DNA of 64,000 nucleotides from Blattamonas nauphoetae (GCA_033064195.1 JARBJD010000093.1:62001-126000); one strand, 5' to 3'; positions 9,147 through 20,223 are shown, counted from the stretch's first letter. Notes: generated from the sequence alone by a model not told the origin. A program made the numbers and translations.

Positions 9147-10343
9147 AAAATGTCTTTGAATGAGATCACGTAGGTACACATAGCCCGAAGACTACTATCC
9201 CCCAGAGCCACTCATTTCACAGTCCACACAACTCCCACTTCCATCCGATCCAGTCACATCTGCTGGGCAAGTGCGAGTGATCGTCAAGAAGAGCGTGTCC
9301 TACAGTGACAGAGACCCACTTCCAGACACAGCGATCAACCCGGACGAATCAGAAATCGAAGAGAAACGACAATGCGAGACGCGAGTCGAGACGAGGATGA
9401 TCGTGCACAGACAGTCATCGAGTGAAGCGTCACATTTGCACCAGCCTTCACTTCCAGTTCCGCCTGAACTTGGTTTTGTCCAGTTTCCTCTGTAGTCAAC
9501 AGCGAGACAACTTGGGATCCAAACTTCTTTGCTTCGAGTTCATCAGTCACACTTTCAAAATATCATGTGCATGTCAAATTAAGAGATGGAGAACAACGAC
9601 AAGTGCAATCGCGAATGGATGAATCATTCAAGATGGCGACAATGATACGTCCAGTCGCTGTTCAGTGGGCTCGCTGTTCAGTGTGCTCGCTGTGAGGGAT
9701 CGGGCTGAGTGGTGTCTGGAGTGGAGGACGAGGGGAGAAGGGATACTCGTCGCACCAACCCGAGACTCAACTGGCTTCGCTGGAATGGTCAGAGGTTCTT
9801 GCTCCCGTCTCCCCAACTTCTCATCAGCTGCTTGTCTTTCCCATTCCGATTTCCCCAGTTTCTCTTTCAGGATGTCCAGTTGTGCCTTCAGTTCGCATCA
9901 TCTTCTCTTGATCTTGTGTTTGATCAGCGAGAGTTATTTAGCGGGCTGTTCTTTCACTTTCATGTTCTATGTCAGATTTCGTCCATTTTGATCAAGTGTT
10001 CCTTTTCACTGTCTTTTAAAGAAATGGAGTAACACTTCGCTCTCTCGACTTCCTCCTTCCCGACTCTTCCCCACCCCACTTACCACTCCCTTGTCCTCCA
10101 TTCTCCCTTGCCCCCTCTCCTTCAGCTTCGTCGGGTGTGGATACTCCTACTCCAGCTTTTCATGCCAACGTGGCGAATAGCGTGTTGGCATCGGCGGGAA
10201 CGAAATCAGCGGCTGGTGCGCTTCTGCTGCCCGTTCGCCCCCAAAAAGCCCCCTCGGCCTGTCCCGTTCGCCTCCCAGTATCGAATTATATCCAAAAATG
10301 ACGTTTGAGACGGTTTGGAGAGGATCGCTGGAATGGTCTGTTT
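9147..10343. repeat. spacer block duplicated at 14660-15740
   Basis: From about 9495 to 10330 this DNA matches 14665-15740 closely, including GCGAGACAACTTGG, the CGCTGTTCAGTGTGCTCGCT block and the CGGCGGGAACGAAATCA tail. The minus strand reads as a coiled-coil fragment (KEKLGKSEWERQAADEKLG) then KPVESRVG, with frames broken in both copies, so it is probably a relic of a longer coding gene. 9147-9494 shows nothing recognisable. Confidence 0.5.
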
Positions 10344-10430
10344 CTATCCACGTCGTGGAAGGTTCATGTCCTGCAAGTTGCTCCATACAATCGATTTGGC
10401 AACGATATCTCCGTTGGATTCTGCGCTGCC
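10344..10430 (-). pseudogene. ARM/HEAT-like paralog remnant (last ~28 codons)
   Basis: Only the C-terminal tail of a family member is left: GDIVAKSIVWSNLQDMNLPR and a TAG stop. Upstream of this the sequence switches at once to a spacer block that also occurs near 23454-23550 (AACAAGGAGCTCGGATCCTG onward), so the rest was lost by recombination between repeats. Confidence 0.75.
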
Positions 10431-11273
10431 GTCGTCATGCCTGGAGCATCCGTCTGGCTTGTCCACCATCCAGGCATTTCGACGAACACCTCACTTCGCA
10501 ACAAGGAGCTCGGATCCTGCGAACACAACGAGGCTCGCTGTCGACTTCAGCAGGCGATGCAGATGCGGTCATTCTTGTTCGGAGTGTCAATCCATGCCGA
10601 TCAGCTTGAGTCGAGACGCGACAAGAGTCCTTCACACTGACTGATCACAACGCAGAAGAGGAAGAGCAAACAGCTGAATGAGTTGGCTGGAGGCGAGGTT
10701 GGGTCCATTCTCTGTTCGGTCCACAAAAATCGACGGACGCTTCATCTTCTTTGGTTCTCTCAGTTTTGACAGGTCATGAGGGAGGTGATGGCTGAGTGAT
10801 CGCATTGTGTTTGAAGGAGGGGAGGAGGGAAGAGTGGAGGTCTCGACGACGACTCAAAGAAAGCAAAGAAGGGAGACAGTCGATGTGGGTGTTGCGAGTG
10901 CTTCGAACGACAGTCATCGATGTGCGCTGGAATGAGTGAGGTGAGGGGAGAGGCAGAGGGGAGTGAGAGGGTGTGGATGGCGTCTGAGCTGGAATCGAGA
11001 ACGCCCATGGATCTGGCGACAACACCTTCCGAGCCGTCAGAATCGTCTGAGTAAGGGTCAGTTGACGAGCAAGGGAGATCCAGAATGCGGAGGGAGGGTG
11101 GGAAGAGGGTTGGAGGAGAGGGCGGCAACCGTCGAGGAAGACTGGCGAGAGAGAACCCAAATCGTTCCGACAAATCATGAGGTGATGTCAGAGCCGACAA
11201 AGATCAAACATCAACAGTGTTGCCCAAAACAAGTCACAAACTGTTCGAAACGTTCGCTTTTTCTTATCTGTTA
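10431..11273. repeat. duplicated spacer, copy 2
   Basis: No gene. 10435-10600 is shared with 23454-23560; 10620-11230 is a second copy of the spacer at 3320-4560 but with a single unit of the 38-bp minisatellite. Confidence 0.6.
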
Positions 11274-12347
11274 CTATGCACGTCGTGGAAGGTTCATGTC
11301 ATGCGTGTTGCTCCAGCTGATCGATTTGTCAAGAATGTCACCTCCCCAGGTTCCGTTTCGGTCGTTCCGCAGCCTTCCCTCGCTCGCATCTTCGATGCCC
11401 TCCATTCTCAACATTTGATGCACTGTCTTCCACATCTGTCGCACTTCTCCACGTTTTTTGTTCCATTTGTGTTGGGTATCCATCATGACATTCAGAAAAT
11501 GCCAGATTGAGTGATCATTTTCGATGAATGCGAGACAACTCGGGATCGTGAGAAAGACCGGCATATCAAAGACAAAATCCATGGTTGGCTGATAATATGG
11601 ACATATTCGGAGGAGTTGGGCGAGGAGGTCCAGAAACCACCTGGATTGCTCACCATCTTTGATCGAATAGCGGTTTACGCACAAATGCCAAATATACTTC
11701 TCGGATGGGGCCAGAACTTGCTTCAAGATCGACTCGTGAACATCTTGTTGTTCATCGTAACCTTCAAATTTAAGGTCTGCGAGACCATCCGGAGTTGCGA
11801 GCCAGAGAGATCTGCTGATGTTTGAAATGAGATCAGTGTGGAAATCTTCTGCTTCTGCAAAAGAAAGAGACAGTGGATTGAGAGTGATGATGAGTTGAGG
11901 GATCAGATCAGCTTGGACGAGGGCAAGTCGGACTTCAGATGAACACCAGAATATCAGACTCTCGAGGATCTCCATTGATGCTGTGGTAATTGCCTGACTG
12001 GTTGAAGAAAGGAGCACCACAATGGACTGGATGAAGTCTGTCAAAGATTCATCAGTGATTCGCCCATGGTAGCTGAGAAGGGTTCTGGTTAATTCTCGAG
12101 GAAATAGATTCACAGATTTGAGAAATTTAACAGCGTTCTCTTCCAGAGATGCATCAAGTGCAGACTGCAACTTCACAGTTGCAACGAGAGACCGAAAAAC
12201 TACGAATCTTTCGGAATCTGTTTCGAAGTCTTCTTCGTCCCAATTCAGGAACGCTGAGCAATCCATCGAAAAGGAGAACTGAGAGGAGGGCAAATCAGAG
12301 CATGCTGTGCTTAAGGAAGTATTTATTGTCTTGCTAATCTCGTTCAT
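11274..12347 (-). CDS. ARM/HEAT-like paralog 4
   Basis: Whole 357-codon member, start MNEISKTINTSLSTACSDLP, end MNLPRRA then TAG. The start is fixed by the upstream element 24 bp away. Two blocks reveal mosaicism: FPRELTRTLLSYHGRIT near residue 90 has practically the same DNA as in the paralog at 17542-18615, and the tail GTWGGDILDKSISWSNTHDM matches the truncated paralog at 24232. The SMDCSAFLNWDEED block and the IWHLCVNRYSI block are intact. No catalytic motif is visible. Confidence 0.8.
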   Translation of the reverse strand: MNEISKTINTSLSTACSDLPSSQFSFSMDCSAFLNWDEEDFETDSERFVVFRSLVATVKLQSALDASLEENAVKFLKSVNLFPRELTRTLLSYHGRITDESLTDFIQSIVVLLSSTSQAITTASMEILESLIFWCSSEVRLALVQADLIPQLIITLNPLSLSFAEAEDFHTDLISNISRSLWLATPDGLADLKFEGYDEQQDVHESILKQVLAPSEKYIWHLCVNRYSIKDGEQSRWFLDLLAQLLRICPYYQPTMDFVFDMPVFLTIPSCLAFIENDHSIWHFLNVMMDTQHKWNKKRGEVRQMWKTVHQMLRMEGIEDASEGRLRNDRNGTWGGDILDKSISWSNTHDMNLPRRA

Positions 12348-12370
12348 TCTTTCAGATTCTGAGAGAAATC

Positions 12371-12382
12371 ACTCGTTATGGG
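12371..12382 (-). promoter_or_regulatory. conserved upstream element
   Basis: CCCATAACGAGT on the minus strand, 24 bp before the ATG at 12347; the 40 bp around it is nearly the same as upstream of the paralog at 21297. Confidence 0.55.
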
Positions 12383-13269
12383 TCAGAAAACAAGTTTGAG
12401 AAGCAAAGAGGTTGAGATGAATCAGACGTCAAAAAGGAAGAACAATCATCAACCAACAAAGACCAGACTTGGGACTCATCCCGAACTCGATGATCAAACA
12501 GAGGACACGCTGCCAATTTCATGTCCAGCGGAGAGTCGGAGAGCGTCCATCCCCGCCATCCAATCAGCTTGGGTCGAGAAACAACAATCGTCCTTCATAC
12601 TGAGTGATCACAACGCAGAAGAGGAAGAGCGAACAGCTGAATGAGTTGGTTGGAGGCGATGTTCGGTCCATTCTCTGTTCGATCCACAAAAATCGACGGA
12701 CGCTTCATCTTCTTTGGTTCTCTCAGTTTTGACAGGTCATGAGGGAGGTGATGGCTGAGTGATCGCATTGTGTTTGAAGGAGGGGAGGAGGGAAGAGTGG
12801 AGGTCTCGACGACGAGTCGAAGAAAGCGAGGGAGGAGACAGTCGAGGCGAACATTGCTTGTGCTTCGAAAGATGTGCCACCAGCTCGCGAGACACTGAGT
12901 GTGGTGAGGGGAGAGGCAGAGGGAGTGGGAGGGTGTGGGTGGCGATGGAAACCACACAGATCATTGTTAAGCCTCCCCCTGTCCCGAGAAGGGAAATGAT
13001 CATGCGGGGCCTGAGGAAGCACACTCTCGGCTCAAATGGCATGCCATCTTCAATCGTGCTGTTTGAAGGTTCCATAGTCAGCACTATTCTTGCGGATTCC
13101 TCTTCCTGAGATGGAGCCGATGAAGACGGTGGCGAGTGAGAATTCCAATCGTTCCGGCAAATAAAATCATGAAAGGATGCAGGAGACGATAAAGATCACA
13201 CACTTACAGTGTTTTTTGTCCAAACGAAGTCATAACCAGTTCGAAATGTTGTTTGGTGCTTGTCTGTTC
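12383..13269. repeat. duplicated spacer, copy 3
   Basis: About 12410-12800 and 13135-13240 match the spacer at 3320-4560. The middle part (12840-13130) has diverged or been replaced. No gene seen. Confidence 0.55.
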
Positions 13270-14343
13270 CTATTTCTGTTCTGGAAGGTTCATGCCCAGC
13301 AAATTGTTCCACCTGATCGAGTCGGCAACAATCCATCCTCCTCTTCTCCCGTTTTTGTCGTTCCGCAGCTTTTCCTCCATCGCATCTTCGATGCCCTCCA
13401 TTCGCAACATTCGATGCACTGTCTTCCACATCTGGTGCAATTCTCCCCTTGTTTCGTTACATTCCCGCTGGGCATCGATCATGTGAAACAGAAAACACCA
13501 GATTGTCTTATTATCTTCAAAGAATGCGAAACAGTTTGGAATCGTGAGAACGATGGGCATATGAAGAACAAATTCCATTGTTGGTTGATGATATGGACAT
13601 ATTTGGATGAGTCGGACGAGGAGTCTCAGAAAAAACTTGGATTGGTCACCATCGATGATCGAAAATCGGTTCACGCACAAATGCCAAATATAGTGCTCAG
13701 ATGGTGTGACAACTTGCGTCAAAACCGTTTTGGGAACATCTTGTTCTTCATTCCGATCTTCAATTCCGAGTTCTTCGAGACCATCCGGAGTTGAGAGCCA
13801 GAGAGAATAGTCGATGATTTTGAGGAGAGAGACGTGGATATCGACTGCTTCCGCGAATGAAAGAGACTGTGGATTGAGAGTGATGATGAGTTGAGGGATC
13901 AGATCAGCTTGGACGAGGGCAAGGAGGACTTTAATTGAACAGTTCCGGATCTGAGCTTCGAACATCTTCATTGCTGCATTGGTGATGACATGGCAGGCTG
14001 ACGAAAGCAGAACCACAATGCACTGAATGAAGTCTCTCTGAGAATCACCAGAGAATGGGACAAGGCTCTCGAGAAAAGCATCTGCTGATTCTTCATCATT
14101 CAGATTCACTGATTCAATAAATTTCACTGCTTTCGCTTCCAGATCATCATCAAGAGCACGTTGGATCTTCAGAGTGGCGATGAGAGATAGAAAGACAACT
14201 GCTTGTTCCTCAGTAGATTCCAGTTCTTCTTCATCCCATTCCAGGAACGGCGAGCAATCCATTGAAAAGGTCAAAGGGAATGATGACAATTCAGAGCGTG
14301 TTGGACTTGAGGAGTCTTCTATTGTCTTGGTTATTGTGTTCAT
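13270..14343 (-). CDS. ARM/HEAT-like paralog 5
   Basis: Whole member; the start at 14343 (MNTITKTIEDSSSPTRSELS) is chosen over an in-frame Met 21 bp upstream because the conserved element then lies 24 bp away as in the other copies. It ends LGMNLPEQK then TAG. The first third is nearly the same as paralog 3 (4589-5662), while LKIIDYSLWLSTPD near residue 175 is shared with the pseudogene at 22186. The reading frame is undamaged. Family function unknown. Confidence 0.8.
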   Translation of the reverse strand: MNTITKTIEDSSSPTRSELSSFPLTFSMDCSPFLEWDEEELESTEEQAVVFLSLIATLKIQRALDDDLEAKAVKFIESVNLNDEESADAFLESLVPFSGDSQRDFIQCIVVLLSSACHVITNAAMKMFEAQIRNCSIKVLLALVQADLIPQLIITLNPQSLSFAEAVDIHVSLLKIIDYSLWLSTPDGLEELGIEDRNEEQDVPKTVLTQVVTPSEHYIWHLCVNRFSIIDGDQSKFFLRLLVRLIQICPYHQPTMEFVLHMPIVLTIPNCFAFFEDNKTIWCFLFHMIDAQRECNETRGELHQMWKTVHRMLRMEGIEDAMEEKLRNDKNGRRGGWIVADSIRWNNLLGMNLPEQK

Positions 14344-14366
14344 TCTGATGGAATCTGAGAACAATC

Positions 14367-14378
14367 ACTCGCTATGGG
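14367..14378 (-). promoter_or_regulatory. conserved upstream element
   Basis: CCCATAGCGAGT on the minus strand, 24 bp before the ATG at 14343. Confidence 0.5.
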
Positions 14379-14539
14379 CCAAGACTATCAGCGACACAAG
14401 AGAATGAAATGAAACAATCGTCCTGAGGGAAGAACAAAATCAACACGTTTTCTGAAAGAAGAACATACAACGACTTTACGAGACGAAAAGAGAAGAAAAA
14501 CAAAACAAAATGATGCCCATTGAGGGAGTTGAGCCCACC

Positions 14540-14593
14540 CACGACCTTCGCGGTTTATGCAATTAAAGTGCGATGCTCTTCCACTCTGAGCGA
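14540..14593 (-). pseudogene. tRNA-Lys-like relic
   Basis: The minus strand holds GCTC...GAGC (a perfect D stem), ATCGCACTTTAA and GCGAAGGTCGTGGG, which follow tRNA-Lys closely, with about nine extra nt (TTGCATAAA) after the anticodon loop where tRNA introns sit. The loop as read would give anticodon UUA, one T short of Lys UUU. The T arm and acceptor do not pair, so it is probably decayed. Confidence 0.35.
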
Positions 14594-14659
14594 AACGAAC
14601 ATCGAACTATGCTTTTTCTTCATCCTCTTTCTTCTTGAATGAAGCCTGTCCAATTTCAT

Positions 14660-15740
14660 CTTTGGCATTTAGCGAGACAACTTGGTATCCAAACATCTTT
14701 GCTTCGAGTACATCAGTCACACTTTCAAAACATCAGGTGCATGTCAAATTAAGAGAAGGAGAACAACGACAAGTGCAATCGCGAGTGTATGAATCATTCG
14801 AGATGGCGACGATGACTATGATTCTAGTCGCTGTTCAGTGTGCTCGCTGTTAGGGATCGTGCTGAGTGGTGTCTGGGGTGGAGGGCGAGTGGAGGATGGA
14901 TGCTCGTCGGACCAACCCGGGACTCAACTGGCTTCGCTGGAATGATGAGATGCTCCTGCTCCTGTCTCCCCAACTTCGCATCAGCTGCTTGTCTTTCCCA
15001 TTCTGATTTCCCCAGTTTCTCTTTCAGTTCGTCCAGTTCTGCCTTCAGTTCGCATCATCTTCTCTTGATCTTGTGTTTGATCGGTCAGAATTATTTTGCG
15101 GGCTGTTCTTTCACTTTCATGTTCTATGTCAGATTTCGTCAATTTTGATCAAGTGTGCATTGTTGTCTTCCATTTGCGGCACACACAACGTCAAACTGCT
15201 TCCCAACTCTTTCGCTGTCTTTCAAAGAAATGGAACAACCCGCAAACACCCAGCCCACAAAGGACTGCCCTTCGTGTGGGAAGGAAGGGGAAGCATGGAC
15301 GGTAAACGCACTTCTCTGGGCTGTCGGATATGCGCGGCTTTCGATGCAGTTTCGACTGGAATGGAGTGATGTTTGGACTCCTTTCCATGATCCCACTCAC
15401 TTCCTGCCGCTCTTTCCGCTCCTCGTTCCACTGTTTCACCTCAACACTTCCCTCTCCCGACTCTTCTCGACCCCACTCGCCACTCCCATGTCCTCCATTC
15501 TCCCCTGCCCCCTCGCCTCCTCCTTCGTCGGGTGTGGATACTCAAACTCCCGCTTTTCATACCAACGCGGCGAATAGCGTGCCGTTGTCATCGGCGGGAA
15601 CGAAATCAGCAACTGCTGCGCTTCGTTGCCTGTTCGCCCCCAAAATGCCCCCTCTGCCTGTCCCTGCGCCTGCTCCCCGTATTCGTCACTTCCTCCTTCG
15701 ACGAACGAAGTAGACCCAAAAATGACGTTTGAGACGGTTG
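14660..15740. repeat. spacer block duplicated at 9495-10330
   Basis: Second copy of the block described at 9147-10343, about 240 bp longer in its middle part (15170-15420). No intact gene; the minus strand again shows the coiled-coil fragment with a broken frame. Confidence 0.5.
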
Positions 15741-15768
15741 GGAGAGGATTGTTGGTGATGGTCGGTTT

Positions 15769-16833
15769 TTATCGACGCCGGGGAAGGTTCATGCCCTGCA
15801 TGTTGTTCCAGTCGATCGATCTGGTGACAGTCTTAGATCCATGGTGTGACAATGTTTCGTTTCGCAGTTTTTCCTCAACCACATCGCTGATGCCCTCCAT
15901 TCGCAACATTCGAAGCATTGTATTCCCCATCGTTCGTTCGTCTCCGCCTTTCTTGTTCCATTCATGCTGGATATTTCCCATCAGATCGACAAAATTCCAG
16001 ATTGAGCGGTTATTATCGATGAATGTGAGATAACCTGGAATCGTGAGCACGACGGGCATATTTAGGATGAAATCCATTGTTGGTTGATAGCAAGGACATA
16101 TTCGGATGAGTCGGGCGAGAAAACGCATGAAGTCATCAGAAAGGTTTCCGTAGATGATCGAATAACGGCTCACGCACAAATGCCAAATATACTTCTCTGA
16201 AGGGACCAGAACTTGCGTCAAGATTGTCTTGTGAACAGCTTGTTGTTCATTCCGATCTTCAATTTCGGGGATATGCGGAGTTGGGAGCCAGAATAAACTG
16301 CTGATGCTGAAAATGAGAAAAGTGTGGATAGTATCTGCTCCTACCAAGGAAAGAGACTGTGGATTGAGAGTGAGCATAAGTTGAGGGATCAGATCAGCTT
16401 TGATGAGGGCAAGTCGGACTGCCGACGAACAACGTTCGAACAGTCTGGTTAGCATCTCCATTGTTGATTTGATGATGTTCAAACTGGGTGAGGAAAGGAG
16501 CACCACAATGGACTGCACGAAGTTTGTCAGAGACTCATCAGAGAATGATGCAAAGTTGCTGAGAAATGACTCGACTGATTCTCGATTCTTTGGAATCACA
16601 GATCGAAGAAATTTCACGGCTGTTGTTTTCAGAGATTCATCCAATGCAGGCTGCAACTTCAAAGTAGCAACGAGAGATAGAAAGACAACTGATTGTTCTT
16701 CGGCAGATGCTAATTCTTCTTCATTCCAATTCATGAAAGCAGAACAGTCTGAAGAATATGAAAAGCAGTGAGAAGAGATACTAGAGCATGTAGAATCGGT
16801 GGAGGGGTATTTCTGTGGATTTAAACCAGACAT
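15769..16833 (-). CDS. ARM/HEAT-like paralog 6
   Basis: Whole member of 354 codons with start MSGLNPQKYPSTDSTCSSIS and TAA stop after MNLPRRR, the only TAA among the whole copies. It is more diverged than its neighbours: the acidic block reads SSDCSAFMNWNEEELASAEE and the Cys/His block IWHLCVSRYSIIYGNLSDDF. The upstream element is at the standard 24 bp. Nothing beyond the helical repeat pattern hints at function; it may be an older lineage of the array. Confidence 0.8.
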   Translation of the reverse strand: MSGLNPQKYPSTDSTCSSISSHCFSYSSDCSAFMNWNEEELASAEEQSVVFLSLVATLKLQPALDESLKTTAVKFLRSVIPKNRESVESFLSNFASFSDESLTNFVQSIVVLLSSPSLNIIKSTMEMLTRLFERCSSAVRLALIKADLIPQLMLTLNPQSLSLVGADTIHTFLIFSISSLFWLPTPHIPEIEDRNEQQAVHKTILTQVLVPSEKYIWHLCVSRYSIIYGNLSDDFMRFLARLIRICPCYQPTMDFILNMPVVLTIPGYLTFIDNNRSIWNFVDLMGNIQHEWNKKGGDERTMGNTMLRMLRMEGISDVVEEKLRNETLSHHGSKTVTRSIDWNNMQGMNLPRRR

Positions 16834-16856
16834 TCAGTTGGATTCAGAGAGAAATC

Positions 16857-16868
16857 ACTCGTTATGGG
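16857..16868 (-). promoter_or_regulatory. conserved upstream element
   Basis: CCCATAACGAGT on the minus strand, 24 bp before the ATG at 16833. Confidence 0.55.
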
Positions 16869-17541
16869 TCAGAACTCTGAGTTAAAGAATGAGATTGAGA
16901 TGAAATAAATGTCAAAAAGGAAGAACTAAAAGCAGTCAACGAAGAGAGACAATCCAAGAACAAAGAGATCAGTAAAGAAGGGAGCACCTGATTCGTTTTG
17001 ACAATCTGGAGAACAAAGAGATGTTCTTGATCAGCGATGAATTTGAACAATCACATCGGTGGTTGGAGGAAGGCTTCTTAGTGCTTGCAGCGAGTTTCTC
17101 GTCAGTTTGAGTCTGATTTGAGTCTTCACGGAGCATTTCGCACTTCATCTCCCTTCGAAGGCGACAATGAGGTGTGGCGAGTTTGGTATCTTGAACGTGT
17201 GTTCGAAACGGTCGTGGCGAGAGTGAATGTGGAGGCGGACCGACTTTCTGAAGCAAGGTGAGAGAATCTGTTGAGTGTGTCATCAACAGCCCATCCAAAC
17301 GATCAATTGGCTTCTGAAGTCGAGACATGGCTCGAGAGTGGAAGAAAGACGGACAGGACGCAAACGAAAGGCAGTTCGTTGGCGGAAGTGAATGATTTGG
17401 ATGAGTCGCGAGAATCCCAATTGTTCCGGAAAACCAAATTATGAGGCGATGCCAGAGCCGACAACGATCACACACAAACAGCGTTTGTTGCCCAAAAGAA
17501 GCCAGATACAGTTCGAACGATGCATTGGGTCTTGTCTGTTT
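16869..17541. other. spacer without a convincing gene
   Basis: A 168-codon minus-strand frame (16969-17475) is open, but its N-terminal part is the shared 3' flank of the family, so I treat it as chance. 17405-17520 is the common block (ATCACACACAAACAGCGTTT and following) that precedes each paralog's 3' end. Confidence 0.4.
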
Positions 17542-18615
17542 CTATCCGCGTCGTGGAAGGTTCATGCCCAGCTGGTTGTTCCATTCCATCGAGTCAACAA
17601 CAATATCTCCCCCAAAGGACGTTCTTTGGTCGTTTCGCAGCTTTTCCTCAATCGCATCTTCGATGCCCTCCATTCTCAACATTCGATGCATTGTCGGCCA
17701 CATCTGTCGTACTTCTCCCATTGTTTCGTGCCATTCCCGCTGGTCATTGTTCATGCAGATCAAAAAACTCCAGATTGAGTTATCATTTTCGAAGAATGCG
17801 AAACAACTCGGAATCGAGAGGAAGACAGGCATATGAAGAACAAAATCCATGGCCGGTTGATAAGAAGAAGATAGTTTGAGGTGTTGGACAAGTAGGTCCA
17901 GAAAACACATGGATTGCTCACCATCGACGATCGAAAATCGGTTCTTGCACAAATGGCAAATGTACTGCTCCGATGGAACGAGAACTTGCCGCAAAATCGT
18001 CTCATAAACAGTTTGTTCTTCGTCGTCATCTTCACATTGAAGGGTTGCGAGACCAGCCCGAGTTGCGAGCAAGAGAGAATTGGTGATGATTGTGATGATG
18101 TTGACGTGGATACCGACTGCTTCGGAAAAAGAAAGACATTGTGGATTCAGAGTGTTGATGAGCTGAGGGATCAGATCAGCTTTGACGAGGGCAAGTCGGA
18201 TGCTGGTCAAACTATTCAAAAACAGACTTGCGAGTACCTTCATTGCTGCTGTTGTGATTGCTTGACTGTGTGAAGAAATGAGTACCACAATGGACTGTAC
18301 GAAATCTCTCGAAAAGTCATCAGTGATTCGCCCATGGTAGCTGAGAAGGGTTCTGGTTAATTCTCGAGGAAATAGATTCACAGATTTGAGAAATTTCACT
18401 GCTGTTGCTTCCAGAGAGTCATCAAGGGCAGGCTGCAACTTCAAAGTTGCAACAAGAGATCGAAAGACAACGACTTTTTCGTGTCCAGATTTATTTCGAT
18501 TGGATTGCCAATTCAGGAAAGCAGAACAATCCATCGAAAATGGCAATTCAGTGAAGGACAAATCAGAGGGTGTTGTGTTTGAGGAGGAGTCTGTTTTCCT
18601 GTCAATCGCTGTCAT
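17542..18615 (-). CDS. ARM/HEAT-like paralog 7
   Basis: Whole member of 357 codons, start MTAIDRKTDSSSNTTPSDLS, end LGMNLPRRG then TAG. The acidic block is unusual: FLNWQSNRNKSGHEKVVVF is basic and polar where the others carry DEEE. It shares the FPRELTRTLLSYHGRIT block with paralog 4 and the tail RTSFGGDIVVDSMEWNNQLG with paralog 2. The upstream element is at 23 bp. It could bind a different partner if the acidic block matters (inference). Confidence 0.8.
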   Translation of the reverse strand: MTAIDRKTDSSSNTTPSDLSFTELPFSMDCSAFLNWQSNRNKSGHEKVVVFRSLVATLKLQPALDDSLEATAVKFLKSVNLFPRELTRTLLSYHGRITDDFSRDFVQSIVVLISSHSQAITTAAMKVLASLFLNSLTSIRLALVKADLIPQLINTLNPQCLSFSEAVGIHVNIITIITNSLLLATRAGLATLQCEDDDEEQTVYETILRQVLVPSEQYICHLCKNRFSIVDGEQSMCFLDLLVQHLKLSSSYQPAMDFVLHMPVFLSIPSCFAFFENDNSIWSFLICMNNDQREWHETMGEVRQMWPTMHRMLRMEGIEDAIEEKLRNDQRTSFGGDIVVDSMEWNNQLGMNLPRRG

Positions 18616-18637
18616 TCTGTCTCAGTTTCGGAAAAAA

Positions 18638-18649
18638 GCTCGTTATGGG
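18638..18649 (-). promoter_or_regulatory. conserved upstream element
   Basis: CCCATAACGAGC on the minus strand, 23 bp before the ATG at 18615. Confidence 0.5.
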
Positions 18650-20223
18650 TCAGAAACAGGAATGAGTGAAACAATGAGTGTGAGATGAAAAAGACGTTCA
18701 AAATGAAGACTAAACAGTAAACAACGAAGACTCAGACGATTCACAAATGAAGAGCAAGAGAGAATGAAGGCGAAAGAATCATGAAGAGGCGAGCACGAAG
18801 CTTGTGGGGTTGTGTGAGAGGTGGAGGGAGGGAGGAGAGAAGAAGGAAGGGAAGAAAGAGCTGCAGAGTGAGGAGAGAGAGGATGAGGGAGGAAAGGGGG
18901 AGAAAAGCGACACTGAGCTTCGTCGGCCGAGGCGGAAACAGGCGGAGGGATGCGTGGCGAGGGAGAGGCAGAGGGGAGTGGGAGGTTGTGGATGGCTTGG
19001 GAGAGTCGTCGAGAAGTGGTCCCCAATTTGCGAGCGAACGTTCCAGCTGGTGCGATTGACCAACCAGCCGATGAAGTTGCGGAAGAGTCGACAACATTGT
19101 CGGGCGAGCAGTTGAGAGTGTCAGTGAGGGTGGAGATGAGCATTCTCTTGAGAATGAGAGTGGGATCCGCTTCAATCCCTTCATCCACAACGGCAGCGCA
19201 GACGAGATGGGGGTCGTGCTCTTCGGTGTCAATTTCAATTGTTTTCGTCCAAATTGCGAGTCGAGCTCGAATGAGAAGCGATGGCTCAGTGGAGAGGCTG
19301 GATGATCATCACTGCTCTCTTTACGCCAGCGGGTATGTCCTCACTCAGCCCAAGCGTGTCCATCACTTTCTGTCGATTGTGAAATGCCAGAGATCGTTCA
19401 GTCTGTCGTCCTCCCAATCGAGTCAGCCAGGTGTCCACCAAACCATACACGAACAGACGCCCAGCGTGCATGTCGAGTGACTGGTCATTGCTGGCTGTCG
19501 GGACGGAAAGGCATGGTCTGTGTGCTCTTCCCACCAGTCCATCGTCGGCACAAAGGAATGGACGTCGGTCAAGAGCAGTTCTCGTCGCTCCTTCCGACAA
19601 ACACCCACAATCCCCCAAATCCTGAGACACTGCAGTGCGTCACGCAGGGTGTGCGAACACAGTCGATGGAGTTGGAGAGGAGAGTGTATGTTGGGTGGCG
19701 ATCGACGGAGATCATGATCAAGTGGCCATCAATTGTCCTGCTATGTACTCAACCGCAGAGATTGAAGGGCGACCAGATCGAGTTTGCAAGGGAGGGAGTG
19801 TTCGTCGCTGTCCGCCATTGGATGATGGGAGATTCGGATGAATGTGGGAGACAACTGTCGTGCCGACTTGGCCAGCATCGTCAAAACCAAGAAGAACAAT
19901 CTTTTCAAATTGATTTGTGACGGGTCCTTCCGTTTGGCCCCAAATTTGAAGCAGATCGAACTCGACGTTTTGCTTGTCCATGCTGTGCAACCACGAGGGA
20001 GGTGAAGCGAGTTGGAGGGGACTGCGGGGAAACAATGTCGCAACCACGAGGGAGAAGGAGTGTGGCGACCATCGAGCGAGACTGGCGAGAGAGAATCTCA
20101 ATCGTTCCGGCAAACCAAATCACGAGGTGACGCAAGAGCCGACAAAGATTTCACAGAAACTGTCTTGTTGCCAAATGATGCCAGAAACAGTTCGAATGAC
20201 TCGCTGGTTCGGACGTGTTTCTA
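18650..20223. other. spacer with broken coding-like DNA
   Basis: Several overlapping frames on both strands (for example 19286-19630 minus, 19384-19920 plus, 19718-20113 minus) are open, but none has a recognisable domain and their codon use does not pick one. FEKIVLLGFDDAG near 19880-19920 on the minus strand vaguely recalls a small-GTPase G1 motif. 20075-20210 is the common 3' flank block of the paralog family. Confidence 0.3.

Noticed and set aside
17392-17836. Plus-strand frames opposite paralog 7
   Set aside because: Shadows of the minus-strand gene; similar shadows recur opposite every paralog.
19718-19990. Possible Arf-like GTPase fragment (KIVLLGFDDAG on the minus strand)
   Set aside because: The Walker Lys pattern is not kept and no switch or later G motifs follow in any frame.
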